Shown: in pieces, positions 8,573 through 16,531 of the stretch | How the letters are laid out: the number at the start of each line of letters is the position of its first letter | How positions within the stretch are numbered: the first letter of the stretch is position 1 | Origin: Chitinophaga ginsengisegetis | Lineage (GTDB): Bacteria; Bacteroidota; Bacteroidia; Chitinophagales; Chitinophagaceae | Length of the DNA: 64,000 bases | Assembly: GCF_900168065.1 (NCBI RefSeq) | Contig: NZ_FUZZ01000003.1 | Coordinates: 124,001 to 188,000, forward strand | Direction of reading: 5' to 3' | The notes under the pieces: generated by a model | What the model saw: the letters and a program-made list of their open reading frames with translations, nothing else | Databases searched by the model: none | Told to the model about the DNA's origin: nothing | Translations under genes and position numbers: made by a program

Positions 8573-9343
8573 TTATTTCACTGAGAAGGCATTAGCCATA
8601 CCACCATCCGCTAAGATATCGGCGCCTACAATGAATGTTGAATCGTCGGAGGCTAAAAATACAGCCGTTTTCCCGATCTCAGCCGGCGTCCCTTGCCTGC
8701 CAAGCGGCGTAAGATTTATCCAGACTTGCTTCACCTGGTCCACGAACTCCTGTGGTACCATCTTTCCAAAAACCGGCGTATCAATTGAGCCAGGTGAAAT
8801 GGAATTCACCCTTATTCTCCTCGACAATAAATCGAGCGATAAGCCTCTGGCCAATGAAATAACAGCTGCTTTTGCGGCGGCATAGATTGTTGCTCCGGGT
8901 GCAGCCCGGTGTGCGGCGTTCGACGCGATCAGTATAATGGAAGCGCCGTCATTTAAATAAGGAAGCGATTTTTTCACGGTGAAATAGGCGCTTTTTAAAT
9001 TCAGCTCCATGTAGCGGTCGTAACCTTCTTCCGTTACATCGGTTATGGTCATCAGGGGAATCCCGTCCACAACGCCACCTGCATTCACTACCAATGCGTC
9101 TATCTTCCCAAACTTATCAGCTGTAGTCCTATACAGGTTCTCCAGGTCATCAAGATTGGTTACATCTCCTTTTACACCTATAAAATTACCTCCCAGGGTT
9201 TCAACAGCCTTGTTTAACGTAGTTTCATTCCTTCCGGCGATTGCACCAACTGCGCCTTCGTTTTTAAATGCTTCCGCAATGCCAAACCCTATACCGCTAT
9301 TGCCGCCTGTAATCACGGCAACCTTGTTTTTCAGTCTACTCAT
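8573..9343 (-). CDS. SDR family oxidoreductase
   Basis: A 256-residue classical short-chain dehydrogenase. The start at 9343 (MSRLKNKVAVITGG) is chosen because the longer frame lacks family similarity and a -7-like TAGCTTTG (minus strand, 9378-9371) lies between. It has the cofactor loop TGGNSGIG (about residues 12-19), NAG near 90 (VVNAGG), catalytic Ser in LIASNAA, and YAAAK. The C-terminal ADGGMA ending is typical. It is divergent from an HxlR regulator gene with a short shared intergenic region, the classical arrangement for redox-responsive HxlR/SDR pairs. NAD(P)H-dependent reduction of a carbonyl or quinone is likely; the substrate is unknown. Confidence 0.85.
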   Translation of the reverse strand: MSRLKNKVAVITGGNSGIGFGIAEAFKNEGAVGAIAGRNETTLNKAVETLGGNFIGVKGDVTNLDDLENLYRTTADKFGKIDALVVNAGGVVDGIPLMTITDVTEEGYDRYMELNLKSAYFTVKKSLPYLNDGASIILIASNAAHRAAPGATIYAAAKAAVISLARGLSLDLLSRRIRVNSISPGSIDTPVFGKMVPQEFVDQVKQVWINLTPLGRQGTPAEIGKTAVFLASDDSTFIVGADILADGGMANAFSVK

Positions 9344-9397
9344 TATTTCCATTTTTAAATGATTGAGCGACAAAGCTAGACTATCAAAGTTATTTTT

Positions 9398-9446
9398 AGT
9401 AACTTTGTACCGAAAAGTAACAGTAACACAGGTGTAACAAAGTAAC
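9398..9446. promoter_or_regulatory. Repeated AGTAAC boxes between SDR and hxlR-type gene
   Basis: Four copies of AGTAAC start at 9398, 9416, 9422 and 9441. An inverted pair ACTTTGT (9402-9408) and ACAAAGT (9437-9443) flanks the central copies. The placement immediately before the HxlR start codon (9450) and behind the divergent SDR promoter suggests the operator of the HxlR regulator. Binding is inferred, not shown. Confidence 0.5.
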
Positions 9447-9449
9447 ATT

Positions 9450-9806
9450 ATGGGGTGTAAAATAGAAGAGTTTCAACAGGAACAAAAGAAAAGGATAAAA
9501 GCCGTTCAGGATTCAATGGACGTGCTTAATGGGAAGTGGAAGATTGCTATTATCTCATCTATTTGCTGTTACGGCCAAAGGCGGTTTTCAGACATTTTGA
9601 ATGATATTACCGGAATTTCCAACAGAATGTTGAGTAAAGAATTAAAGGAATTAGAAATAAACCAGTTGGTAAAACGAACCATTTTGGATACACAACCCAT
9701 AACGGTTCAATATGAACTTACAGAACATGGCAATACACTACAAACGATAATCACTAATCTTACAGATTGGGGAATTGTACACCGAAAGAAAATTGTTGGG
9801 AAGTAG
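9450..9806 (+). CDS. HxlR family winged-helix transcriptional regulator
   Basis: A 118-residue protein with the HxlR signature: LNGKWKIAIISSI recognition-domain opening (about residues 26-38), RRFSDILNDITGISNRMLSKELKELE helix-turn-helix (44-69), then the wing TVQYELTEHG. Cysteines occur at residues 3, 39 and 40 (GCK, ICCY); HxlR family members can sense quinones, aldehydes or oxidants through thiols, so a redox role is plausible. It is divergent from an SDR gene, which is the likely target along with itself. Confidence 0.85.
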   Translation: MGCKIEEFQQEQKKRIKAVQDSMDVLNGKWKIAIISSICCYGQRRFSDILNDITGISNRMLSKELKELEINQLVKRTILDTQPITVQYELTEHGNTLQTIITNLTDWGIVHRKKIVGK

Positions 9807-9854
9807 TAACAGTCCACTCGCCGCCACCACTATCTTATTTAAGTCCCCCCACAT

Positions 9855-10688
9855 ATGCTATCTTCCAAAATGCAGCACCAGGAATTTGAACCTCCTGAAG
9901 AATTACGGGATACCATTAAGTGCTTTTGGCACAACAAAATAGACTTCGGAGAACTACCACCGGATTTTGAGGTAGTACCTGATGGCTATGCTGAAATTAT
10001 TTTTTATTTCGGGAACCTGTTTAGCAGTTCTTACAAGGAAGGCCAGGAGCCATTGCCCTCACCGTTTATGATGGGGCTGCTCAATCAGCCTGTTCATTTT
10101 TTTTCGAAAAACCGTTTAGAGATTATTGCTGTCAGGTGTTTTCCCTGGACGGTGTTTGACTTGCTCGGACTGCCATCCGGGAAAGGCGGCATGCGCACAT
10201 TTGATCATCCTATTGCCCAGCTTCAATCCACGCTGAATAAGTATGTTGAAGCCGGTAAAATAGAGGAAGCGCTGACCCGGTTAAAACAGTACTTCCTGCA
10301 AGCACGGTCGCAGGTTGCTACTGGCAGCATGCTATTCAAAGCGGGAGCTGCTATGACGGCTGCAAACGGCACTATGCCGGTAAGCCAGGTAGCGGCAGCG
10401 GCGCATGCAACGGTTCGTACACTGGAAAGGAATTTCAAGCAATCCTCCGGTTATACTGTTAAAGACGTATCTGGCCTGATGCGCTTTGAGCAGGTACGCA
10501 ACCGGTTATGGCATTATCCGGATTCCAATATCGCCGGCCTGGCTCATGAGCTGGGCTATACAGATCAATCCCACCTAAGCAGGGAATTCAAACGCTACAG
10601 CGGCACTACACCAGCGGCATTCGCGCGGAAAGCAAAGAAAGGGAAGCAGGCTGTAAGCAACGATTTTGTCGCGTTTGTACAAGCCTAG
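9855..10688 (+). CDS. AraC family transcriptional regulator (DUF6597-type sensor)
   Basis: A 277-residue regulator. The N-terminal part (FEPPEELRDTIKCFWHN, VVPDGYAEIIFYFGN) matches the sensor half common in Bacteroidota AraC proteins that carry DUF6597. The C-terminal half holds two helix-turn-helix motifs, VSQVAAAAHATVRTLERNF (about residues 176-194) and IAGLAHELGYTDQSHLSREF (225-244). It ends 40 bases before an FAD monooxygenase gene on the same strand, which it probably controls. Confidence 0.8.
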   Translation: MLSSKMQHQEFEPPEELRDTIKCFWHNKIDFGELPPDFEVVPDGYAEIIFYFGNLFSSSYKEGQEPLPSPFMMGLLNQPVHFFSKNRLEIIAVRCFPWTVFDLLGLPSGKGGMRTFDHPIAQLQSTLNKYVEAGKIEEALTRLKQYFLQARSQVATGSMLFKAGAAMTAANGTMPVSQVAAAAHATVRTLERNFKQSSGYTVKDVSGLMRFEQVRNRLWHYPDSNIAGLAHELGYTDQSHLSREFKRYSGTTPAAFARKAKKGKQAVSNDFVAFVQA

Positions 10689-10728
10689 TGCAAAAGCATT
10701 TCAGAATTTTGTGCTTCAATCATACTAA

Positions 10729-12273
10729 ATGAAAGCAACATCTGAAAGCAATACATCTGCACAAAATCATACTATTTACGATGTAATCATTTCCGGGGCC
10801 GGCCCGGTAGGCCTTTTCCTCGCCTGTGAACTGGCCTTAGCCCAATGTTCAGTTTTGATACTGGAAAAAGAAGAAGATCCACACTCGCCATTGAAGCAAC
10901 TTCCATTCGGGATACGGGGACTTTCAGCGCCTACTATTGAAGCGCTTTACCGCCGTGGATTGCTCGATGAACTGGAGATACATAAGCGTCTTAAAAATCC
11001 CCACTCAAATGCTGTACAGGGGCCACGCCGACAGGGAGGGCACTTCGCCGGCATTCCGTTTCTTGACGGCAATATTGATGTCTCACAATGGAAATATCGC
11101 CTGCCAGGTTCCACTGATACCAATCTGATTTCTGAAATAGCCGAGCTTGAAACGGTGCTGGCCCGCCGCGCAGCATCCCTGGGAGTAAGCATCAAACGCG
11201 GGCTTGCCATTACCGGCTTTCATCAAACCGCCGAAGAAGTAACAGTGCTGGCCGGCGACCAATCTTTTCAAAGTAAATGGCTCGTAGGCTGCGATGGCAG
11301 TCGTAGTGCTGTTCGCAAGGCCGGCGGTTTTGAATTCGCCGGTACGGAGCCGGAATTTACCGGCTACTCCACGCAGGTGGACATTGCCGACCCGGAAAAG
11401 CTCAACCCGGGCCGGAATGTAACACCAAGAGGCATGTACATGCAATCGCAACCGGGTTACTTATTAATGCAGGATTTTGATGGCGGGGCATTTCATCATT
11501 CAAAGAAGCCAATCACGCTGGAACATGTGCAGGAGGTGCTACGCCGCATCTCAAACACCAACGTGACCATCAGCGCCCTTCATATTGCAACCACCTGGAC
11601 TGACCGGGCACGGCAGGCCACCACGTACCGCAACGGACGGGTACTTTTAGCCGGCGACGCCGCGCACATTCACTCGCCATTAGGTGGCCAGGGACTCAAC
11701 CTGGGGCTGGGCGATGCCATGAACCTGGGCTGGAAGCTGGCCGCAACCATTCAACACAAAGCGCCGGAAGGCTTGTTAGACAGTTATTATACCGAACGGC
11801 ACCCAATTGGTGTCCAGGTGCTGGATTGGTCACGCGCACAGGTGGCCATCATGAAACCAGACCCCGGCGCGCATGCGCTGCATGCAATTATCCGCGACCT
11901 CATCAATACGCGCGATGGCGCTACCTATATCGCAGGACGAGTATGGGGCATTGCCACGCATTACAACCTGGATGAGCACCACCCTCTTGCAGGCCACAGC
12001 CTTCCCAACTTTGAACTGGAAGACGGAACAAGGATTGGTGAACTCATGCACGATGGCCAGGGGATGCTGCTTGACTTCGCTGTGAATCCCTCACTTGAAG
12101 CTCTGGCAAGTGAATATGGCGACCAAATCAGGTATGTTGCTGGCCGGGCGAAGGAACAATTGGGCCTGAGCGCTGTACTGGTACGCCCGGATGGGGTTAT
12201 CGCATGGGCCTCTGATAACGGGCAGGATTACAACGAACTTCAAAAGGCCGCCGGTCGCTGGTTTTGTTTGTAA
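10729..12273 (+). CDS. FAD-dependent aromatic monooxygenase (PheA/TfdB type)
   Basis: A 514-residue group A flavoprotein hydroxylase. The N-terminal Rossmann motif is ISGAGPVGLFLACELA with the ribose-binding Glu in LILEKEE (about residues 22-50). The DG motif is present as VGCDGSRSAVRKAGG, and the GD motif as LLAGDAAHIHSPLGGQGLNLGLGDA. A C-terminal thioredoxin-like domain typical of the phenol hydroxylase/tetracycline-hydroxylase subgroup follows (YVAGRAKEQLGLSAVLVRPDGVIAW). It would use NADPH and O2 to hydroxylate an aromatic or polyketide-like compound. It lies behind an AraC regulator; a detoxification role is inferred. Confidence 0.82.
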   Translation: MKATSESNTSAQNHTIYDVIISGAGPVGLFLACELALAQCSVLILEKEEDPHSPLKQLPFGIRGLSAPTIEALYRRGLLDELEIHKRLKNPHSNAVQGPRRQGGHFAGIPFLDGNIDVSQWKYRLPGSTDTNLISEIAELETVLARRAASLGVSIKRGLAITGFHQTAEEVTVLAGDQSFQSKWLVGCDGSRSAVRKAGGFEFAGTEPEFTGYSTQVDIADPEKLNPGRNVTPRGMYMQSQPGYLLMQDFDGGAFHHSKKPITLEHVQEVLRRISNTNVTISALHIATTWTDRARQATTYRNGRVLLAGDAAHIHSPLGGQGLNLGLGDAMNLGWKLAATIQHKAPEGLLDSYYTERHPIGVQVLDWSRAQVAIMKPDPGAHALHAIIRDLINTRDGATYIAGRVWGIATHYNLDEHHPLAGHSLPNFELEDGTRIGELMHDGQGMLLDFAVNPSLEALASEYGDQIRYVAGRAKEQLGLSAVLVRPDGVIAWASDNGQDYNELQKAAGRWFCL

Positions 12274-12358
12274 TTCAGGAGGCAGGCATTAGAAAAAGCT
12301 GAATAATGGGACTATTACTTCCCGGATACATCTCCGATACTTAGGACCTGCGTATGTC

Positions 12359-12490
12359 ATGGATCATCTATGCACTATCCATACAGTCACCATACTGTTC
12401 CCATACTGTCCGCATGGACTCCTCATGCACTCCTCATGCACTATTGATGCACTATCCATGCACTATCTATGCACTACCAATACTGCTGCG
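12359..12490. repeat. 12-unit imperfect tandem repeat, 11-bp period
   Basis: Consecutive 11-base units with consensus ATGCACTATCC begin at 12359, 12370, 12381, 12392, 12403, 12414, 12425, 12436, 12447, 12458, 12469 and 12480. Units five to twelve vary mostly at positions 3-6 and 8-11; ATGCACT is exact in several. The array fills half of the 268-bp gap between the monooxygenase and the 2H phosphoesterase genes and leaves an incidental frame without protein character. The period is close to one DNA helical turn. Confidence 0.9.
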
Positions 12491-12541
12491 CCTGCTATCT
12501 TCCTCACCAAACCAACCCCGCACCTGCTTTGTTATTAAGTT

Positions 12542-13129
12542 ATGCCACGCCGCCATAATCCTGACCAGTTGACCTTATTTCCGCTGGATACCATTCCTAC
12601 CACAATGGTATCCTATGCTGTTGTTATTTCACCACCCCGTAACATAGTGGATCATGTCAAAATCATGGAGAACAAGGTGTATGATTTCATCCCGGAGGCA
12701 AAACACGAACAATATCTGAAAGCCCATATCTCCCTCCTAAAATTCACATCAGAAGAGGATGATACCCGGATCATTCACCTGGTTAAAAGTGCAGTAGCTG
12801 TTTTGCCGTCTTTTGAAGTGCAGTTGAATGGCTACGACATTTTCCGGCACGGCTATACTTCCGATTCACTGGTATTACAGATCAGTAACCCTCAACCGAT
12901 AATTGAGCTTCATAAATCACTGTTTAAAGCGCTTAAACGGAAAACGCCCAGGATAACACCACACATGACCATTGTAAAAGAAGTACCACACCATAAGCTT
13001 CGCAAAATTGATCTCTCCCCATTCAATTATTATGATTCCTTCCTATGCACGCAAATTACTATTCTAAAGAAAATACCTGGCGCTAGACAGTATGATAAAC
13101 TCTTTGAAGTATTATTATCCGCTCAATAA
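12542..13129 (+). CDS. 2H phosphoesterase / 2'-5' RNA ligase family protein
   Basis: A 195-residue protein with the two His-x-Ser/Thr motifs of the 2H superfamily: HISL (about residues 75-78, KAHISLLKF) and HMTI (about 141-144, TPHMTIVKE). They are spaced as expected for the bilobal LigT/CPDase fold. Such enzymes hydrolyse cyclic nucleotide phosphates or join RNA with 2'-5' bonds. The start at 12542 is the first ATG after the repeat array; a second in-frame ATG at about 12605 (MVSYAVVIS) may be the true one because homology begins there. It overlaps the convergent NTF2-like gene by 7 bases. Confidence 0.75.
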   Translation: MPRRHNPDQLTLFPLDTIPTTMVSYAVVISPPRNIVDHVKIMENKVYDFIPEAKHEQYLKAHISLLKFTSEEDDTRIIHLVKSAVAVLPSFEVQLNGYDIFRHGYTSDSLVLQISNPQPIIELHKSLFKALKRKTPRITPHMTIVKEVPHHKLRKIDLSPFNYYDSFLCTQITILKKIPGARQYDKLFEVLLSAQ

Positions 13130-13518
13130 CTCGCCTGCCCGATATCCAGCCGGTTAATCTTACCGTTTTTATCGATATGAAACTTAAAATAGGTTTTAAA
13201 ATCGCCCCATTGATCGCTGTGAAACCGGCCATATACGTCCAGTCCGTTGTTCTCTACTTTATCAATACTGGTAAAACGTTCGTGACCAACGGCCTTCTGC
13301 CAGAAAGATTTGAAATCCATTTTATTTCCATCATCAAACATTTCTGCCTTATCGGTAAATAAAGCAAACCATGCTTTGCTGTCGTTTGTTTGCAGGGCAT
13401 TGATGGCCTGCTTCACGGTTGCGTGAGTGAGTTTATCTGTGTTCATGGTACGATTGTTTTGCTGTGCAAAGAGTATCACCGGCAGGAAGCCGATAATTGC
13501 CAATAACAATACTTTCAT
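13123..13518 (-). CDS. Secreted NTF2/SnoaL-like protein
   Basis: A 131-residue protein with a signal peptide (MKVLLLAIIGFLPVILFAQ). The mature part begins with a helix, HATVKQAINALQTNDSKAWFALFTDKAEMFDDG, and ends in sheet-forming segments, the cone-shaped NTF2-like layout. Such domains bind small hydrophobic ligands or act as isomerases. It overlaps the upstream DoxX-like gene by 4 bases and is the last gene of a reverse-strand operon with two SDR genes. Confidence 0.65.
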   Translation of the reverse strand: MKVLLLAIIGFLPVILFAQQNNRTMNTDKLTHATVKQAINALQTNDSKAWFALFTDKAEMFDDGNKMDFKSFWQKAVGHERFTSIDKVENNGLDVYGRFHSDQWGDFKTYFKFHIDKNGKINRLDIGQASY

Positions 13519-13862
13519 TTTGCGAGCGGATGTTGCAGATAAATGATAACAAGATTCAGGAGAAAGAAAGGCACTTCAATAGCAGCACCTTTCAGATCAC
13601 GCCCATACAAAGAAAAACAGATGATCATCAGGATAGATGCTGCCATCAGGAAGTTACCCAACAAAAACGTTCTGGGAAACAGGATCATTAAAGCACTCAA
13701 CACTGTTACCACTCCATTGATGATGATAGCTGTTTTACTAAAGTGCCACCGGCTGAACATGGTGATCATTTCCGGCTTCTGGCCAATCATAGCAAGTCCT
13801 TGTTTCAGGCCCATGAATACAGTAAAAATTATCAGAACGGCATTGAGTACTTTAATTATCAT
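13515..13862 (-). CDS. Small DoxX-like membrane protein
   Basis: A 115-residue protein with four predicted membrane helices (IIKVLNAVLIIFTVFMGL; TAIIINGVVTVLSALMIL; LLGNFLMAASILMIICF; VPFFLLNLVIIYL). The size and the FMGLKQGLAMIG / LFPRTFLLGNFLMA pattern fit the DoxX-like group. Its start is 13 bases downstream of the SDR gene stop at 13876 and its stop overlaps the NTF2-like gene, so it is within the operon. DoxX-type proteins participate in membrane redox or thiol stress in some bacteria; that role here is inferred. Confidence 0.6.
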   Translation of the reverse strand: MIIKVLNAVLIIFTVFMGLKQGLAMIGQKPEMITMFSRWHFSKTAIIINGVVTVLSALMILFPRTFLLGNFLMAASILMIICFSLYGRDLKGAAIEVPFFLLNLVIIYLQHPLAK

Positions 13863-13875
13863 AGTGGTAGATTTT

Positions 13876-14628
13876 TTAGTTAGTGGCGCCTCCGTTCACC
13901 AGCAGGTGCTGACCGGAAACGAAAGAAGATAAATCGCTGGCGAAAAACTCTGCCAGGTTAGCTACATCTTCCACTTCTGCGAGTCTTCCCATCGGGCAGC
14001 TATCCAGTAATTGTTTTCTCAGTTCAGGATAAGCTGCCGGGTCCACAAAAATACCGGAGTGATCTACTGCAAAAGGGATAATCGAATTTACGGTAATTCC
14101 TTTATGTCCTATTTCTTTTGATAAAATATCTACCAGGTATCTTGGAGTGGTTTTGCTGCCACCATAAACAGCCATACCGGGAACCGGGAAAGAAGTGGTA
14201 CTGGAAGCGATATAAATAATGCGGCCGTTGTTCTCTACATGTTTTGCGGCCTGCTGCATGGTAAAGTAAGTTCCTTTTGTGTTGATAGAAAATACGCGGT
14301 CAAACTGTTCTTCTGTAAAATCTGTTACCGGTACTTCCACCATTTCAATACCTGCGTTGGCCACTACTATATCTATCTTGCCAAATGCCTCTTTTGCCGC
14401 TGCAAATAATTTCTCCAGGTCGGCTACTTTACTTACATCTGCCTGTACGGCTATTACACGGGCGCCCATAGCAGTAATGTTACTCACTACTTCATCGGCA
14501 GACGACTTATCTTTTGAATAGTTAACCACTATATCCGCGCCCAGGGCAGCATAGCGTTCTGCAATGGCTTTACCTAATCCCCTGGCTGATCCTGTGATCA
14601 GCGCTACTTTATTTTTTAAGCTGTTCAT
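13876..14628 (-). CDS. SDR family oxidoreductase
   Basis: A 250-residue classical SDR; the ATG at 14628 (MNSLKNKVALITGSARG) is the start that places the TGSARGLG cofactor loop at residues 12-19. The structural Asn motif is ANAG rather than NNAG, catalytic Ser lies in YIASSTTS and the active-site pair is YGGSK. It is a paralogue of the adjacent SDR gene and separated from it by 56 bases on the same strand. It probably uses NADP(H), since an Asn-Tyr-Ser (VNYSKDKSS) stretch follows beta-strand 2. Substrate unknown. Confidence 0.85.
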   Translation of the reverse strand: MNSLKNKVALITGSARGLGKAIAERYAALGADIVVNYSKDKSSADEVVSNITAMGARVIAVQADVSKVADLEKLFAAAKEAFGKIDIVVANAGIEMVEVPVTDFTEEQFDRVFSINTKGTYFTMQQAAKHVENNGRIIYIASSTTSFPVPGMAVYGGSKTTPRYLVDILSKEIGHKGITVNSIIPFAVDHSGIFVDPAAYPELRKQLLDSCPMGRLAEVEDVANLAEFFASDLSSFVSGQHLLVNGGATN

Positions 14629-14684
14629 AATACTTGTATTTAATACTTTTTTGAGAGATGTATTGAAAGAAGGATGCCTGATCA

Positions 14685-15425
14685 TCAGGCCATGCCACCA
14701 TTTACACCGATGTTCTGTGCGCTGATCCATTTAGCGTCGTCACCAGCGAGGAATACCACTACCTGTGCAATGTCATTGGGTTCGCCAATGCGGTTGAAGG
14801 CAGAAAGGGAAGCCAGGCGGGCAATCACTTCTTCTGATTTACCATTGGTAAATAATTCTGTGTTAGTGGGGCCGGGAGAAACGGAGTTTACATTGATACC
14901 CCGGGCGCCTACTTCTTTGGAGAATACGCGGGTGAGTTGTTCCACTGCTGCTTTAGTGGCTACATAAGTTCCATATCCAGGCAGCATAATACGGTTTACA
15001 GAAGTGGAGAAGTTAATGATACTGCCTTTGTCGGCCAGGCGGGTAGCGGCTTCTCTCATGGTATTGAAAGTTCCTTTTACATTAATATCAAACTGACGGG
15101 TGAATTCTTCATCGGTAGTATCCTTAATCAGTTTGGTGATCATGATGCCGGCGTTGTTCACCAGTACATCAATACGGCCATAATGCGCGATAGCTGCGTC
15201 GAACAGGGCTTTCACTTCTTCGCTCTTGCTTACATCCGCCTGCAGGGCGATGGCGTCGCCGCCTTGTTGTTTAATGTCTTCCACTACCTGTTGCGCGGCA
15301 TCTTTACCACCGGCGTAATTAACAATTACTTTCGCGCCAGCAACCGCCAGCTGACGGGCAATAGTAGCGCCAATACCTCTTGAAGAACCGGTAACCAGGA
15401 TGATCTTATCTTTTAAAGTGCTCAT
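14685..15425 (-). CDS. SDR family oxidoreductase
   Basis: A 246-residue classical SDR with TGSSRGIG (residues 12-19), VNYAGGKDAA after strand 2, LVNNAGI near residue 88, catalytic Ser in NFSTSVNR, YVATK active-site pair, and SPGPTNTELF. It resembles FabG-like 3-ketoacyl reductases and glucose/hydroxysteroid-type dehydrogenases. It is the first gene of a four-gene reverse operon (SDR, SDR, DoxX-like, NTF2-like). The gene for an AraC regulator lies 86 bases upstream on the same strand. Confidence 0.87.
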   Translation of the reverse strand: MSTLKDKIILVTGSSRGIGATIARQLAVAGAKVIVNYAGGKDAAQQVVEDIKQQGGDAIALQADVSKSEEVKALFDAAIAHYGRIDVLVNNAGIMITKLIKDTTDEEFTRQFDINVKGTFNTMREAATRLADKGSIINFSTSVNRIMLPGYGTYVATKAAVEQLTRVFSKEVGARGINVNSVSPGPTNTELFTNGKSEEVIARLASLSAFNRIGEPNDIAQVVVFLAGDDAKWISAQNIGVNGGMA

Positions 15426-15511
15426 GTTTTTGTGTTTTTATTTTGATAACACAAAGATGAATCAACGGCCGCCCTGAAAAGTATAAGAATTACACTAATA
15501 GTTACAAATAT

Positions 15512-16453
15512 CTAAGATGTATGTTGCTTTCTGTATAAAACGGGGGAAATACCGGTTTGCTTCTTAAAGTAATTACTGAAATGCGTAGCCTCTGTGAAGC
15601 CCAGCTGACCAGCTATTTGTTTGATAGACGCCGGGGAATGCTGTAACAATGTACGGGCTTCGGTAATAGTTTTCTCCGAAATCCAGGTACCTATGGGTTT
15701 TCCTGTTTTACTTTTAATCACATTGCTGAGGTAATTGGGATGCAGGTGTTGTGCAGCTGCATAATCCTGTACCCTGAATACTTTATCCGCCTTTCCGTTT
15801 ACCAGGTCGCGGTAGTGCTGCTCCAGGGTTCTTTTAAACTGTTTTACAATCTGCGAGCTGCGGTTACCTTCATAGATAGGATTATAGTCTTCCCAGAAGT
15901 ATTCTTTGATCTTCAGCAGCAGCACCACAAACAGGTTACCTATCATCCGCGTTCTGTAGGTAGAAGAGGAAAAATATTCCTTTTCTATCTGCAGATATAA
16001 TTGTTCAAACTCCGCAAACACTTCCGGCTGCAACGTTCTGGGCGGAACGGTTTCCGCAAGTAGAAAAGGGAATTCCTCAAAGATCTTCGGATGTACATTT
16101 TCTTTGAGAAAAGATTCGCTGAGTGTAACCAGGTGTACATCGCGGATCTCCTTCCATTCGAAAGACTTAAAATGCCCCGGGTTAGTGAAATAAATAGTTC
16201 CGGGAGAAGTGTTAAAAGTTTGCTCATCGGTGGTATACTTGCCTATCGCATCTTTCACAAAAACAAAAGAAAAGAAATTAGTACGGTATACAATGGAGGT
16301 ATAAGGCAGCTCGAGATGAATGTCCTTCAGGTTATGAATGGTAAAGGCGGTCTTCGCGTCGATGCTGTCTACCGGCAAACCCTGGTAGAGATACTGTTCC
16401 AGCAGGTTGTTAAATATGATCCGTTCTTCCTGGCGTGCTTTCTTTTCTGACAT
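15512..16453 (-). CDS. AraC family transcriptional regulator
   Basis: A 313-residue regulator with an N-terminal cupin-like sensor (FSFVFVKDAIGKYTTDEQTFNTSPGTIYFTNPG, about residues 62-94) and a C-terminal AraC DNA-binding domain: VQDYAAAQHLHPNYLSNVIK (about 229-248) and IKQIAGQLGFTEATHFSNYF (278-297), followed by the family ending TGISPVLYRK. Its position directly upstream of, and co-oriented with, the SDR operon suggests it activates that operon. Confidence 0.85.
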   Translation of the reverse strand: MSEKKARQEERIIFNNLLEQYLYQGLPVDSIDAKTAFTIHNLKDIHLELPYTSIVYRTNFFSFVFVKDAIGKYTTDEQTFNTSPGTIYFTNPGHFKSFEWKEIRDVHLVTLSESFLKENVHPKIFEEFPFLLAETVPPRTLQPEVFAEFEQLYLQIEKEYFSSSTYRTRMIGNLFVVLLLKIKEYFWEDYNPIYEGNRSSQIVKQFKRTLEQHYRDLVNGKADKVFRVQDYAAAQHLHPNYLSNVIKSKTGKPIGTWISEKTITEARTLLQHSPASIKQIAGQLGFTEATHFSNYFKKQTGISPVLYRKQHTS

Positions 16454-16468
16454 CCGGTGTTGCTTTAT

Positions 16469-16525
16469 GTGAAATTAAATAAAAAAGACAGGCGGGTAAT
16501 GCCTGTCCTTTCTATTTAATTTCAC
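16469..16525. terminator. Nested hairpin between deacetylase operon and araC-type gene
   Basis: The outer 13-base arms GTGAAATTAAATA (16469-16481) and TATTTAATTTCAC (16513-16525) are perfectly complementary. They enclose an inner GACAGGC/GCCTGTC stem (16487-16493, 16501-16507). It lies 6 bases beyond the deacetylase stop codon and 15 before the AraC start, so it likely ends the deacetylase transcript. Confidence 0.75.
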
Positions 16526-16531
16526 ACCCCA

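Noticed and set aside
12359..12490. CRISPR array
   Set aside because: Units are 11 bases, contiguous without spacers, and no cas gene is present.
12354..12572. 72-codon open frame over the 11-bp repeat
   Set aside because: The frame follows from the repeat phase (11 bases shifts frame each unit), encodes low-complexity His/Leu/Ser text and lacks a ribosome site.
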